Origin: Verrucomicrobiia bacterium
Lineage (GTDB): Bacteria > Verrucomicrobiota > Verrucomicrobiia > CAIQCK01
DNA: 8,384 nt
Direction of reading: 5' to 3'
Assembly (NCBI GenBank): GCA_026417675.1
Contig: JAOACV010000073.1
Coordinates: forward strand, 1-8,384
The notes beneath the pieces are model-generated. The model did no database searches. It was not told where the DNA came from and saw only the letters and a program-made list of their open reading frames with translations. Shown here piece after piece: positions 1 through 6,642 of the stretch. The number at the start of each line of letters is the position of its first letter. The first letter of the stretch is position 1. Both the position numbers and the translations under genes were made by a program.

Positions 1-755
1 AGTTCGTGCCGAAGAGTGAAGACAAGCTCCAGGAATTGGCGAACGCGCTGGGTATTGACGTCAACGAAGTCAAGAAGCGTGGCGAGGCGCTGCACGAGAC
101 CAACCCGATGCTCGGTCACCGCGGCGTCCGCCTAGGTATCACCTACCCGGAGATCACCGAGATGCAGGTGCGCGCCATCCTCGAAGCGACTGCGGAGTTG
201 ATAAAGGCTGGCAAGAAAGCCGAGCCGGAGATCATGATCCCGGTCACTTGCGCCGCCAACGAGCTGATCCATCAGCGCGCGATCGTGGACCGGGTCGCCG
301 CCGAGGTGAAGTCGAAGTTCGGCCTGAAGAAGCTGCCATTCCTGTTCGGCACGATGATCGAAATCCCGCGCGCCGCGTTGCGGGCCGGCAAGATGGCCGA
401 AGTCAGCGAGTTCTTCAGCTTCGGCACCAATGACCTGACGCAGATGAGCTTCGGCTTCAGCCGCGATGACATTGGCAGCTTCCTGCCCGACTACGTCGGC
501 AACAAGATTCTCGTGGACGACCCGTTCCAAACGCTGGATCAGGACGGCGTGGGCGAACTCATCCGGATCGGCATCGAGCGAGGCCGCAAGACCCGCCCGA
601 ACCTCAAGGTTGGCATCTGCGGCGAACACGGCGGCGACCCGGAGAGCGTGAAGTTCTGCCACCGCGTCGGCATGAACTACGTCAGTTGCTCGCCGTTCCG
701 CGTGCCAATTGCCCGGCTGGCGGCGGCCCAAGCCGCGCTCGAGAAGAAAGCTTGA
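1..755 (+). CDS. ppdK: Pyruvate, phosphate dikinase, C-terminal part (5' truncated by window edge)
   Basis: Pyruvate phosphate dikinase interconverts pyruvate + ATP + Pi and phosphoenolpyruvate + AMP + PPi in the cytoplasm. It serves PEP synthesis or PPi-dependent glycolysis. The window holds only the C-terminal PEP/pyruvate-binding TIM barrel, about 250 of the usual ~880-900 residues, read in frame from base 3. The GTG at base 6 lies inside the barrel domain and is not a real start. Diagnostic motifs are GHRGVRLGITYPEI, GTMIEIPRAAL (metal-binding Glu codon 360-362), FFSFGTNDLTQM (Asn-Asp codons 429-434) and GICGEHGGDPESV. The Cys codon 618-620 is the catalytic acid/base equivalent to Cys831 of the Clostridium symbiosum enzyme. 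The end SCSPFRVPIARLAAAQAAL is typical of bacterial PPDK and separates it from PEP synthase and PTS enzyme I. Nothing visible is missing or frameshifted. The next gene starts 81 nt downstream. Confidence 0.97.
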   Translation, partial: FVPKSEDKLQELANALGIDVNEVKKRGEALHETNPMLGHRGVRLGITYPEITEMQVRAILEATAELIKAGKKAEPEIMIPVTCAANELIHQRAIVDRVAAEVKSKFGLKKLPFLFGTMIEIPRAALRAGKMAEVSEFFSFGTNDLTQMSFGFSRDDIGSFLPDYVGNKILVDDPFQTLDQDGVGELIRIGIERGRKTRPNLKVGICGEHGGDPESVKFCHRVGMNYVSCSPFRVPIARLAAAQAALEKKA

Positions 756-787
756 GCGGCGGGCTGATTTGTCTAGTCTAAGGTCGT

Positions 788-820
788 GGCGCGGCCACCG
801 GCGTTCCCGGTGGCCGCGTT
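788..820 (+). promoter_or_regulatory. Strong hairpin in the ppdK-sigma factor gap, directly before the sigma ribosome binding site
   Basis: Bases 790-801 and 807-818 form a perfect 12-bp, almost all G:C stem around a 5-nt loop (CGTTC). Two further G:U pairs at the base extend it to 788-820. It lies 32 nt after the ppdK stop, and its 3' foot is 2 nt before the GAGGAG of the sigma gene. There is no T-run after it, so it is not a textbook intrinsic terminator. It could slow readthrough from ppdK, stabilise the 3' end of a processed ppdK message, or affect ribosome access to the sigma gene. The structure is seen in the sequence; its role is inferred. Confidence 0.5.
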
Positions 821-836
821 CCGAGGAGTTGTCATC

Positions 837-1682
837 ATGCGATTCGACCGAACCGAGAGCGAAGGCGGCATCAAGATCTACCTGCGAGAGATCGGGCAGA
901 TTCCTCTGCTGACGCGCCAGCAGGAGGTCGAACTCGCGGCCAAGATCAAAAAGGGCGACAAGAAGGCCCGAGAACACATGATCAAGGCCAACCTCCGGCT
1001 CGTGGTCAAGATCGCCCACGATTACTCCGGCCTCGGTTTGCCGCTGCTCGATCTCATCAGCGAGGGCAACATCGGTCTGATGAAGGCGGTCGAGCGGTTC
1101 GATCCGAAGAAGGGAGGCAAGCTCTCTACCTACGCTTCTTGGTGGATCAAGCAGTCCATGAAGCGCGCCTTGGCCAACCAAGCCAAAACTATCCGCCTGC
1201 CGGTCCATCTGGTGGACAAGATCGGCAAAATGCGACGCGCCGCGATCAAGCTCAGCGAAAAACTCGGCCGCGACCCGACCGACGCTGAACTTGCCAAGGA
1301 ACTCAACATGCCCGTCGCCAAGGTCGTCGAGCTGCGCACCGTCAGCATCCGGCCCGCGTCGCTGGAAGCACCCATTGGCGAGGACGAAACCACCGAGTTC
1401 GGCGAGATCATCGGCGACGAGAACGCCTACACGCCGTTCGAGCTGTTGAAGGAGAAATCCACCCGCGCCAGCATCTCCACGCTGATGAGCAAGCTTGACG
1501 AGCGCGAGCGCATGATCCTGCGCCACCGCTTCGCGCTGGACGAGGGCAAGGAGCAAACCTTGGAGGAGATCGGCGCGAAGCTAGGCGTCACTCGCGAGCG
1601 CGTGCGCCAGATTCAAAACATCGCCCTGCGCAAACTGCGCCGGATGCTGGAGAAACAGGAAAAACCCAAGAAGGCCCGCTAA
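837..1682 (+). CDS. RNA polymerase sigma-70 family factor, group 2-like (no region 1.1)
   Basis: A cytoplasmic sigma subunit that directs RNA polymerase to promoters. The ATG at 837 is chosen because GAGGAG (823-828) sits 8 nt upstream and the protein then opens directly into region 1.2; an in-frame GTG at 786 would place the hairpin inside the coding region. The 281 residues run: region 1.2 (about 11-44, IKIYLREIGQIPLLT), region 2 (about 46-116, with LLDLISEGNIGLMKAVERFDP and the promoter-melting Trp pair 102-103), region 3 (about 120-196), region 4 (about 210-272, helix-turn-helix TLEEIGAKLGVTRERVRQIQ). Region 1.1 and the large nonconserved insert of primary RpoD are absent, and the length suits RpoS/SigB-type group 2 factors. 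I do not see the RpoH-box of heat-shock sigmas. Lys109 occupies the place of E. coli sigma70 Thr440 in region 2.4. The adenine phosphoribosyltransferase gene follows after 2 nt. The family is certain; the subgroup and regulon are not. Confidence 0.95.
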   Translation: MRFDRTESEGGIKIYLREIGQIPLLTRQQEVELAAKIKKGDKKAREHMIKANLRLVVKIAHDYSGLGLPLLDLISEGNIGLMKAVERFDPKKGGKLSTYASWWIKQSMKRALANQAKTIRLPVHLVDKIGKMRRAAIKLSEKLGRDPTDAELAKELNMPVAKVVELRTVSIRPASLEAPIGEDETTEFGEIIGDENAYTPFELLKEKSTRASISTLMSKLDERERMILRHRFALDEGKEQTLEEIGAKLGVTRERVRQIQNIALRKLRRMLEKQEKPKKAR

Positions 1683-1684
1683 CC

Positions 1685-2209
1685 ATGTCCGCTATAGAAC
1701 AAATCAAAGCCGCCGTTCGCGACGTGCCGAATTTCCCCAAGCCGCCTGTCATCTTCAAAGACATTACCCCCATCCTCCAGCAACCCGAGCTTTTTCGCGG
1801 CGCGGTGGACCTCCTCTGCGACCGCCACCGTCGGCAGAAACCGGATGCCATCGTCGGCATAGACGCGCGCGGTTTCATCTTCGCCGGCGCCGTCGCCTAC
1901 CAGCTCGGCGTCGGTTTCGTGCCCGTCCGCAAGAAAGGCAAGCTACCCTACAAGACCGTCGAGGCCAGTTACGAATCGGAATACGGCCGCGAAACGCTCT
2001 CCATGCACGTGGACGCCATCAAGCCCGGCGCGCGCGTCGTCATCGTGGATGATGTGCTGGCCACCGGCGGCACCGCCAGCACCGCCGCCGCCTTGGTTGA
2101 AAAACTCGGCGGCCAGGTCAATGAATGCGACTTCCTCATCGAACTCAAGTTCCTTAACGGCGCGGAGAAGCTGAGGAAATATCCCATTTTCGCGCCGATT
2201 GCCTACTGA
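1685..2209 (+). CDS. apt: Adenine phosphoribosyltransferase
   Basis: Catalyses adenine + PRPP to AMP + PPi, the one-step purine salvage reaction, in the cytoplasm. The 174-residue length is normal for bacterial Apt (170-180). Residues 22-31 (VIFKDITPIL) match the family N-terminal signature. Residues 57-64 contain the VGIDARGF segment, and 80-101 hold the flexible catalytic loop with VRKKGKLPYKT and the conserved ASYESEYG. The PRPP-binding motif VVIVDDVLATGGTAS lies at 118-132. The start ATG is 2 nt after the sigma factor stop, with AAGAAGG at 1668-1674 as a ribosome binding site inside the upstream gene. Translation is therefore probably linked to that of the sigma gene. No key residue appears to be missing. 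Xanthine phosphoribosyltransferase is unlikely given the adenine-type N-terminal and loop motifs. Confidence 0.96.
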   Translation: MSAIEQIKAAVRDVPNFPKPPVIFKDITPILQQPELFRGAVDLLCDRHRRQKPDAIVGIDARGFIFAGAVAYQLGVGFVPVRKKGKLPYKTVEASYESEYGRETLSMHVDAIKPGARVVIVDDVLATGGTASTAAALVEKLGGQVNECDFLIELKFLNGAEKLRKYPIFAPIAY

Positions 2210-2217
2210 TTGCGGCG

Positions 2218-3060
2218 ATGCCTGCCATTGCTTACGTCAACGGGAAGTTCTGCCCCATTGAGAAGGCCGTCGTCTCCGTCGAAGACCGCGGCTTTCAACT
2301 CGGTGACGGCGTCTATGAAGTCCTGCGCACCTACCATGGCCGGCTCCATGCTGTGGGCGCGCACCTTCGCCGGTTGTTCCGCAGCCTCGACGCCATCGAG
2401 TTGAAGCACCGCTTCACCGCAGGCGGCTTGGAACGTCTCCTGCGCCAAGCTGTGCGTCGCGCGAGATTCAAGGACGCCCTCGTCTATCTGCAAGTCACGC
2501 GGGGCGCCGCCAAGCGGATGAAAGAGTTTCCCCAAGGCGTCTCGCCGACGCTGGTCATCACCGTGCGCCCGATGGAACTGCCGCCGCCTGAGGCGCGTCA
2601 GCGGGGCGTGCGCGTCATCACCGCCAAGGACGTCCGCTGGTTGCACTGCGACGTCAAGAGCATCTGCCAGTTGCCCAACGTGCTGGCCGCAAACAAAGCC
2701 AAGGCTGCTGGTTGTTACGAGGCGCTCTTTATCGCTTCCGACGGCACGGTGACGGAGTGCGCCTCCGCGAACATCTTTATGGTCAACAACGGCGTCGTGA
2801 TCACGCCACCCAAGAGCGCCAACATTCTCGGCGGCATCACGCGCGAGGAAGTCATCGCTCTGGCCCGCAGACACCGCATCCCGCTGCGAGAGCGCCACAT
2901 CACCCTCCGGCAACTGCTCGCCGCCGATGAAGTTTTCCTGACCGGCACCACGGCTGAGATCCTTCCGGTGGTTTGCGTGGACAACCATCGCATCGCCGAC
3001 GGCAAGCCAGGCCCCGTTACCCAACGCCTTTACGCATTGTTTCTGCGGCACGTCGGGTAA
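2218..3060 (+). CDS. dat: PLP fold-type IV aminotransferase, D-amino acid aminotransferase-like
   Basis: A class IV pyridoxal-phosphate aminotransferase of 280 residues, best matched by memory to bacterial D-amino acid (D-alanine) aminotransferases, which make D-glutamate or D-alanine for peptidoglycan. Landmarks are the EDRGFQLGDGVYEVLRTY start motif with Tyr33 (active-site Tyr31 of the Bacillus sp. YM-1 enzyme), RWLHCDVKS with Lys147 as the PLP Schiff-base lysine (codon 2656-2658), GTVTE with Glu180 facing the pyridine nitrogen, and the phosphate-binding stretches GGITREEV and TGTTAEILPV. The D-enzyme carboxylate-trap motif RxH reads Arg100-Met-Lys102 here, so Lys replaces His and substrate preference may differ. 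A branched-chain aminotransferase or aminodeoxychorismate lyase is less likely because of the RWLHCDVKS context. The ATG at 2218 is 8 nt after the apt stop and lacks a clear Shine-Dalgarno sequence, which suggests translational coupling. Confidence 0.85.
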   Translation: MPAIAYVNGKFCPIEKAVVSVEDRGFQLGDGVYEVLRTYHGRLHAVGAHLRRLFRSLDAIELKHRFTAGGLERLLRQAVRRARFKDALVYLQVTRGAAKRMKEFPQGVSPTLVITVRPMELPPPEARQRGVRVITAKDVRWLHCDVKSICQLPNVLAANKAKAAGCYEALFIASDGTVTECASANIFMVNNGVVITPPKSANILGGITREEVIALARRHRIPLRERHITLRQLLAADEVFLTGTTAEILPVVCVDNHRIADGKPGPVTQRLYALFLRHVG

Positions 3061-3078
3061 CCGTCGTTCTCGGAAAAC

Positions 3079-3101
3079 AGAGCCCCATGCAACAGGGCTT
3101 T
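3079..3101. terminator. Possible bidirectional terminator between convergent genes
   Basis: AGCCC (3081-3085) pairs with GGGCT (3095-3099) across a 9-nt loop. One G:U and one A:T pair extend the stem to 3079-3101. On the + strand the stem ends in TTT, while on the - strand it is followed by CTGTTTTCC. It lies 18 nt after the aminotransferase stop and 10 nt beyond the stop of the convergent small gene, where a shared terminator is expected. The stem is short, so efficiency is uncertain. Confidence 0.45.
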
Positions 3102-3111
3102 CCTGCCCACA

Positions 3112-3618
3112 TCACTTCCGCTGCCAAGAGGCCATGATGAACTCGATGTCTTCGGGGGGCAGGTAGCGCACGGCGGTGCCGACGGCGCCGTTGTCGCGGA
3201 GTTTGACGCCGGCGTATTTCTCCACGAACTGGCGGATGCCGCCGGTAATGTCGGGAAAACGTTCCATGATTTCGGCGCCGGAGACCGCGCGCGGGCTGCG
3301 GCTCACAAGGAAGGCGACGATCTCCCGGGCGTAAGCCTCCAGTTCGGCGCGCGGACGGCGGACGCGGCGGGGTTCTTCGGCGGTTTCCTCCTCGCTCTTG
3401 GGCGGGGGCACGTAGTAACGGCCATTCGCCGTCCGATAGAGTTCGTTCAAGCGTTGGATCTGCGCGTCGAATTCGGCCACCTTGGCTTTCGCGTCCGCTA
3501 GGATTTTCCGACGCTCGGCTACGAGTTGGTCAATGGCTCCCGCCACCTTGCTTCCCAGTGCATTGACCTCGCGAATGAGATCGTCCGGGTTGACGCGGGG
3601 CTGGTTGTTGTCTGGCAT
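3112..3618 (-). CDS. Hypothetical protein: coiled coil plus probable winged-helix domain
   Basis: I do not recognise this 168-residue protein. The ATG at 3618 is preferred because a GGAG lies 9 nt upstream; the reading frame is open for another 20 codons to 3678, including an internal ATG, but without a good ribosome binding site. Residues ~12-62 have the heptad-like, Lys/Glu/Ala/Leu-rich pattern of one long alpha-helix, a probable coiled coil. Residues 71-90 are a Pro/Glu-rich then Arg-rich linker. Residues 91-168 read as helix (ELEAYAREIVAFLVSRS), short helix (SGAEIMERF), helix (GGIRQFVEKY) and a hairpin-like NGAVGTAVRYLPP, a layout consistent with a winged helix. No signal peptide or membrane segment is visible. 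A dimeric nucleic-acid-binding or regulatory protein is plausible but unproven. It lies downstream of the histidine kinase on the same strand, with 153 nt between them, and converges on the aminotransferase gene. Confidence 0.8.
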   Translation of the reverse strand: MPDNNQPRVNPDDLIREVNALGSKVAGAIDQLVAERRKILADAKAKVAEFDAQIQRLNELYRTANGRYYVPPPKSEEETAEEPRRVRRPRAELEAYAREIVAFLVSRSPRAVSGAEIMERFPDITGGIRQFVEKYAGVKLRDNGAVGTAVRYLPPEDIEFIMASWQRK

Positions 3619-3771
3619 AACTACAGTCTCCGGTTCGGCTGAGCACATCAAAATGGAATCACATTTCTCTAAACGCAAGCCTGAAACTTCGAAAAAGTAA
3701 TTACAATCTATCAGCGGCCAGTGAGCAGTAGCATCGCTCGTAGTGACAGACAGCCGAATACCAAATACCGA
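3619..3771 (-). promoter_or_regulatory. AT-richer intergenic gap, probable promoter region of the small gene
   Basis: The 153 nt between the kinase stop and the small gene's start are visibly richer in A+T than the flanking genes, especially 3650-3710. Read on the - strand, TGTAAT at 3705-3700 matches five of six bases of a sigma-70 -10 box. I find no convincing -35 box at the right distance. GGAG 9 nt before the ATG at 3618 is the likely ribosome binding site. No clear terminator follows the kinase stop. Confidence 0.3.
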
Positions 3772-6417
3772 TTACGGACGCCCGCCCGTTATTTCGGTCC
3801 AGGCCCGCCTGACCTCCTCCAGCAAGATTCTCCTCTCGATGGGCTTGGTCAAGACAGCAACCGCGCCGAGGCGGCCGGCTTCTTCGCACGCTACGTCGGC
3901 CGAGTGGCCGGTCAGAAACATCGCTCTCGCGTCGGGCTTGATGGCGCGTATTTGTTGGAGGCACTCCGGACCGCTCATGCCAGGCATGGTCATGTCCAGA
4001 ATTGCCAGCGCCACTTCGCCGGCACGGGTGCGATAGAGTTCGAGGGCTTCCTGGCCGCTGCGCGCGGCCAACACTTTGCAGCCGTCGCGCTCCAAGAACG
4101 TCTTGGTTAGATCGAGCAACATCGGGTCGTCGTCAGCCAGGAGGACGGTCTGGCCGCCCGCAGCCGCAAAGCCCGGCGGTTTCAAACCGCCGTTCCCAGC
4201 CGCGCCTGTCTCAGACTCCTGCTCTCTGACTTCTGAAGTCTGACTTTTCACCTCCGCGCTTGTCACCGGAAGAAAGATCTCGAACTTCGTCCCCGCCCCG
4301 ACGCGGCTCTCGACGGCGACCCAGCCGTTGTGGGACTTGGCGATGCCATAGACCATCGAGAGGCCGAGGCCAGTCCCCTTCCCCGGCGGCTTGGTGGTGA
4401 AGAACGGCTCGAAGATGCGTGGCAGCAGTTCCGGAGCAATGCCTTGACCCGTGTCCTCGACCGTCAGCACGGTAAAACGTCCAGGACGGGCTTCGACCTG
4501 TGAAGAGGCCGCCTCCTCGTCCAGCGTGCGCGTGGCGACTCGAAACGTGAGGCTGCCGCCGTCGGGCATCGCGTCGCGGGCGTTTATGGCGAGGTTCATC
4601 ACCGCTTGCAACAACTGTGTCGCGTCGGCCTCGACGGGTTGCGCGTCGTCGGCGAGATCGGTTTCCAATCGGATGTTAGCAGGCAACGAACTGCGCAGCA
4701 GCCGCGCCGCGCGCGAGACAACCTCGCCGACCCGCATGGGCGCGAGTTGGGTGGGCGCCTTGCGGCCGAACGCCAGCAGGCCCTGGCACATGTCCACGCC
4801 GGAATCCACAGCCAGCTCGATGTTGGCCAGCGTTTGCAGCGCAGCCCGATTCCCGCCGAGGTGATCGCGAACGAGGACCGCATTGCCCCGGATGGCGCCA
4901 AGCAGGTTCTTGAAATCGTGCGCGATGCCGGCGGCCAGCGTGCCGATGCTTTCGAGCTTCTGCGCCTGACGCAAGCCCTCGGCAAGCGTCTTTTGCTCCG
5001 TGATGTCGGTGAACACCCAGATGCGTCCAATGATCTGCTTGAATTCATCGAAAACCGGGCCGGTGTAATGATCCACCACGCGCGGCTTCGGGCCCGCCAG
5101 TTTCAATTCGCCGCGCCCCTCCAGCTCGCGATCGGAACGCAGCCGCGCCCAACGCCGCTCGAAGTCCGCCTCGCGGTCAAACCCCGCCGCAAGCGATGCC
5201 GCCACCTGCTCAAACGGCTTCTGCAAAACGTTGCTGGGAGACAGGCCAAACATGCGACAGAAGCGTTGGTTGGCCAGCGTCACGATCTCGCCTTCCGGCA
5301 GGTAGTCCACTACCAGAATCGCCGCCGGGCCGGCGTCGAGCACGTGCTCCAGATGAATCGCCTTCTCCGTGACCTGCTCGATGAGCCGCGCGTTCTCAAT
5401 GGCCATGCCGACCTGTTCGCCGATTGCGGTCAACACGGCGGTGTTGACGCTGAAGAACTCATGAGGCCGCCGCACGCCCAATTCTAGCTGGCCCAGCACG
5501 CGTCCCTTGCTAACGATGGGGATGACAATGAGCGCGTGAACGTCCTGCTCCTGCAACACCGCCAGCATCCCCGGTGGCAGCGGCGCGCGATAGAGTGAAC
5601 GGTAATACAGAATCTCGGGCGTCTGCATCAGGTGCCGGCTCAACCAATGACCGTCCAACGGGACCGATTCGACCGCCTCCCGCAAGCGCTCCGCCGGCAG
5701 GGCTTCCTGCGCCGCCAGCGTGACGCGGCGTTGCTCGCGGTTGATGAAGCAAATCAGTCCGACATCCGCGCCAACGACATTCATGGACTCGCTGATCGCG
5801 TGTTGCAGCACCGACTCGATGTGCACGAGCTGCGTGACGGCGAGGCTGACGCGGTGCAGGGCCGTCAGTTCCTGCGCTAGCTCCGGCGGCGCCTCCAACC
5901 GCGTCGGGGCGCGCAGATCGCGCATGATGATGTAGAACTTGTTTCTGGAAGCCGATACCCACCGCCACTCCGTGCGGATCATCTCCTGCGCCTTGGTTTG
6001 CAAAAGCACGTTCTCCGTGACCGTGCGCGCCGCGGACAACCGACGCCGCGCATCCCGCACGGCGGGCGCATCGCCGGGGGACACGAGGATTTCCAAAGGC
6101 TGTCCCAGCAGTTCCTTTTGGGTCCAACCCGCGAGGTCGCACGCATGCTGGTTGGCCTCGAGGATCCGCCCACGGCGGCTGACCAGCAACATCGGATCGC
6201 TGGAACTCTCCATTAGCAACCGCCGCCAAGTCCCGCGCGGTGAAAACACGTAGCCCTTCCTCGCCAACAGTCGCCCGCATAACCTCCATCCGATCATGAA
6301 CAGCGCCGCGAACAGAAGAACAAGGCCGGCCAGCCAAATCCATGGCGGCAGTCCGTAGAAGTTCGCGTTAAGGTATCCAAGCGCTCTCACGTTACACTGG
6401 CCGTCTGGAAAGAACAC
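3772..6417 (-). CDS. Membrane-anchored hybrid sensor histidine kinase (PAS-GAF-PAS-HisKA-HATPase-REC)
   Basis: A two-component sensor that autophosphorylates and can pass the phosphate to its own receiver. With the GTG at 6417 as start (AGGG 6 nt upstream) it has 881 residues. The frame is open to a TTG at 6441, and a GTG at 6390 is another option, so the start is uncertain. Order: one transmembrane helix (~25-44, [19 protein letters not shown]); PAS (~66-165); GAF (~178-345, ending [13 protein letters not shown]); PAS (~353-474, ending VFTDITEQK); HisKA with phosphoacceptor His500 (codon 4920-4918) in [10 protein letters not shown]; HATPase (~595-717) with N-box [25 protein letters not shown] and [10 protein letters not shown]; a repeat-rich linker (~719-755); REC (~756-872) with acidic cluster 762-764, Asp808 (codon 3996-3994), Thr836 and Lys858. 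The H-box usually reads HDFNNLL; here Asn is Lys. There is no effector domain, and no response regulator lies nearby. The ligand is unknown. Confidence 0.95.
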   Translation of the reverse strand: MFFPDGQCNVRALGYLNANFYGLPPWIWLAGLVLLFAALFMIGWRLCGRLLARKGYVFSPRGTWRRLLMESSSDPMLLVSRRGRILEANQHACDLAGWTQKELLGQPLEILVSPGDAPAVRDARRRLSAARTVTENVLLQTKAQEMIRTEWRWVSASRNKFYIIMRDLRAPTRLEAPPELAQELTALHRVSLAVTQLVHIESVLQHAISESMNVVGADVGLICFINREQRRVTLAAQEALPAERLREAVESVPLDGHWLSRHLMQTPEILYYRSLYRAPLPPGMLAVLQEQDVHALIVIPIVSKGRVLGQLELGVRRPHEFFSVNTAVLTAIGEQVGMAIENARLIEQVTEKAIHLEHVLDAGPAAILVVDYLPEGEIVTLANQRFCRMFGLSPSNVLQKPFEQVAASLAAGFDREADFERRWARLRSDRELEGRGELKLAGPKPRVVDHYTGPVFDEFKQIIGRIWVFTDITEQKTLAEGLRQAQKLESIGTLAAGIAHDFKNLLGAIRGNAVLVRDHLGGNRAALQTLANIELAVDSGVDMCQGLLAFGRKAPTQLAPMRVGEVVSRAARLLRSSLPANIRLETDLADDAQPVEADATQLLQAVMNLAINARDAMPDGGSLTFRVATRTLDEEAASSQVEARPGRFTVLTVEDTGQGIAPELLPRIFEPFFTTKPPGKGTGLGLSMVYGIAKSHNGWVAVESRVGAGTKFEIFLPVTSAEVKSQTSEVREQESETGAAGNGGLKPPGFAAAGGQTVLLADDDPMLLDLTKTFLERDGCKVLAARSGQEALELYRTRAGEVALAILDMTMPGMSGPECLQQIRAIKPDARAMFLTGHSADVACEEAGRLGAVAVLTKPIERRILLEEVRRAWTEITGGRP
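4174..4192. repeat. Perfect palindromic unit in the kinase linker
   Basis: CGGCGGTTT (4174-4182) and AAACCGCCG (4184-4192) form a perfect 9-bp inverted repeat around a single C. It encodes part of the kinase linker (GNGGLKPPG) between the ATPase and receiver domains. A compact palindrome placed in an interdomain linker looks like a dispersed REP-type unit tolerated in frame. That interpretation is inferred, because only one copy is in the window. Confidence 0.5.
4225..4246. repeat. Short direct and inverted repeats in the kinase linker
   Basis: TCTGACTT occurs at 4225-4232 and again at 4239-4246. GACTTC-T-GAAGTC (4228-4240) is a perfect 6-bp inverted repeat. A degenerate relative, TCAGACTCC, lies just upstream at 4211-4219. 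On the coding strand these give the low-complexity linker sequence [13 protein letters not shown]. The pattern resembles simple-repeat insertion rather than domain sequence. Confidence 0.45.
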
Positions 6418-6642
6418 ACCACACCCTGCGCGCGGTTGCAAGGAGAGTCATGCTGGATCGTGTTCTCCGAACCCGATGCCGTCCTGAGCACGAGACAAGC
6501 GCGTTCGGGAGAACGCGCGCCACCCCGGTCTTGCGACGCCCGCGTGTCTGGCGTTCTCCCGCACTTGAAGCCTGACGTGTTGGTTGCCTTTTCCGCGTTG
6601 CAGCCGGCGCGCGGGTGCGTTAGAAGCAGGGTGGAGGCAATT
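6418..6642. promoter_or_regulatory. Divergent kinase/lipoprotein intergenic region with competing inverted repeats
   Basis: The region must hold promoters for both divergent genes, though I see no strong -35/-10 pair. A compact hairpin, GCGCGTTC-GGGA-GAACGCGC (6499-6518), has an 8-bp stem and a GNRA-type tetraloop when read on the + strand. Its 3' half overlaps CGGGAGAACGC (6506-6516), which can instead pair with GCGTTCTCCCG (6551-6561) over 11 bp. A further GTTCTCC at 6462-6468 could pair with GGAGAAC at 6508-6514. These pairings exclude one another, an arrangement that could act as a conformational switch in the lipoprotein leader. No U-tract terminator or known riboswitch core is recognised. 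Confidence 0.35.

Noticed and set aside
752..779. Possible sigma-70 promoter before the sigma gene (TTGAGC, 16 nt, TAGTCT)
   Set aside because: It matches only four and three of six consensus bases and overlaps the ppdK stop codon; too weak to annotate.
132..1556. 474-codon open frame on the - strand opposite ppdK and the sigma factor
   Set aside because: It lies antisense to two genes with unmistakable family motifs, has a His/Leu/Ala/Asp-rich shadow composition, no recognisable domain, and spans the gap between two unrelated genes. Long antisense frames are common in GC-rich DNA.
2203..3051. 282-codon open frame on the - strand opposite the aminotransferase
   Set aside because: It is fully antisense to a gene with intact PLP-enzyme motifs and has no domain signature of its own.
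3721..3740. Imperfect GAGC...GCTC inverted repeat after the kinase stop, considered as its terminator
   Set aside because: It has only about four paired bases, internal mismatches and no T-run on the - strand.
4606..5487. 293-codon + strand open frame inside the histidine kinase
   Set aside because: It is antisense to the HisKA and PAS regions; its Arg/His/Gln-rich composition is typical of a shadow frame.
5510..6343. 277-codon - strand open frame overlapping the kinase in another frame
   Set aside because: It is an out-of-frame reading of the PAS/GAF region; the kinase frame carries all recognisable domains.
6392..6451. 19-codon mini-ORF (MTLLATARR...) overlapping the start of the kinase on the - strand, as a leader peptide
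   Set aside because: It has an ATG but only a GGAG about 14 nt upstream, no run of regulatory codons, and no terminator-like structure after it. Chance is the simpler explanation.
6565..6625. Possible promoters for the lipoprotein (TTGAAG near 6565; TTGCAG...TTAGAA at 6598-6625)
   Set aside because: Neither -35-like element has an acceptable -10 element at normal spacing.
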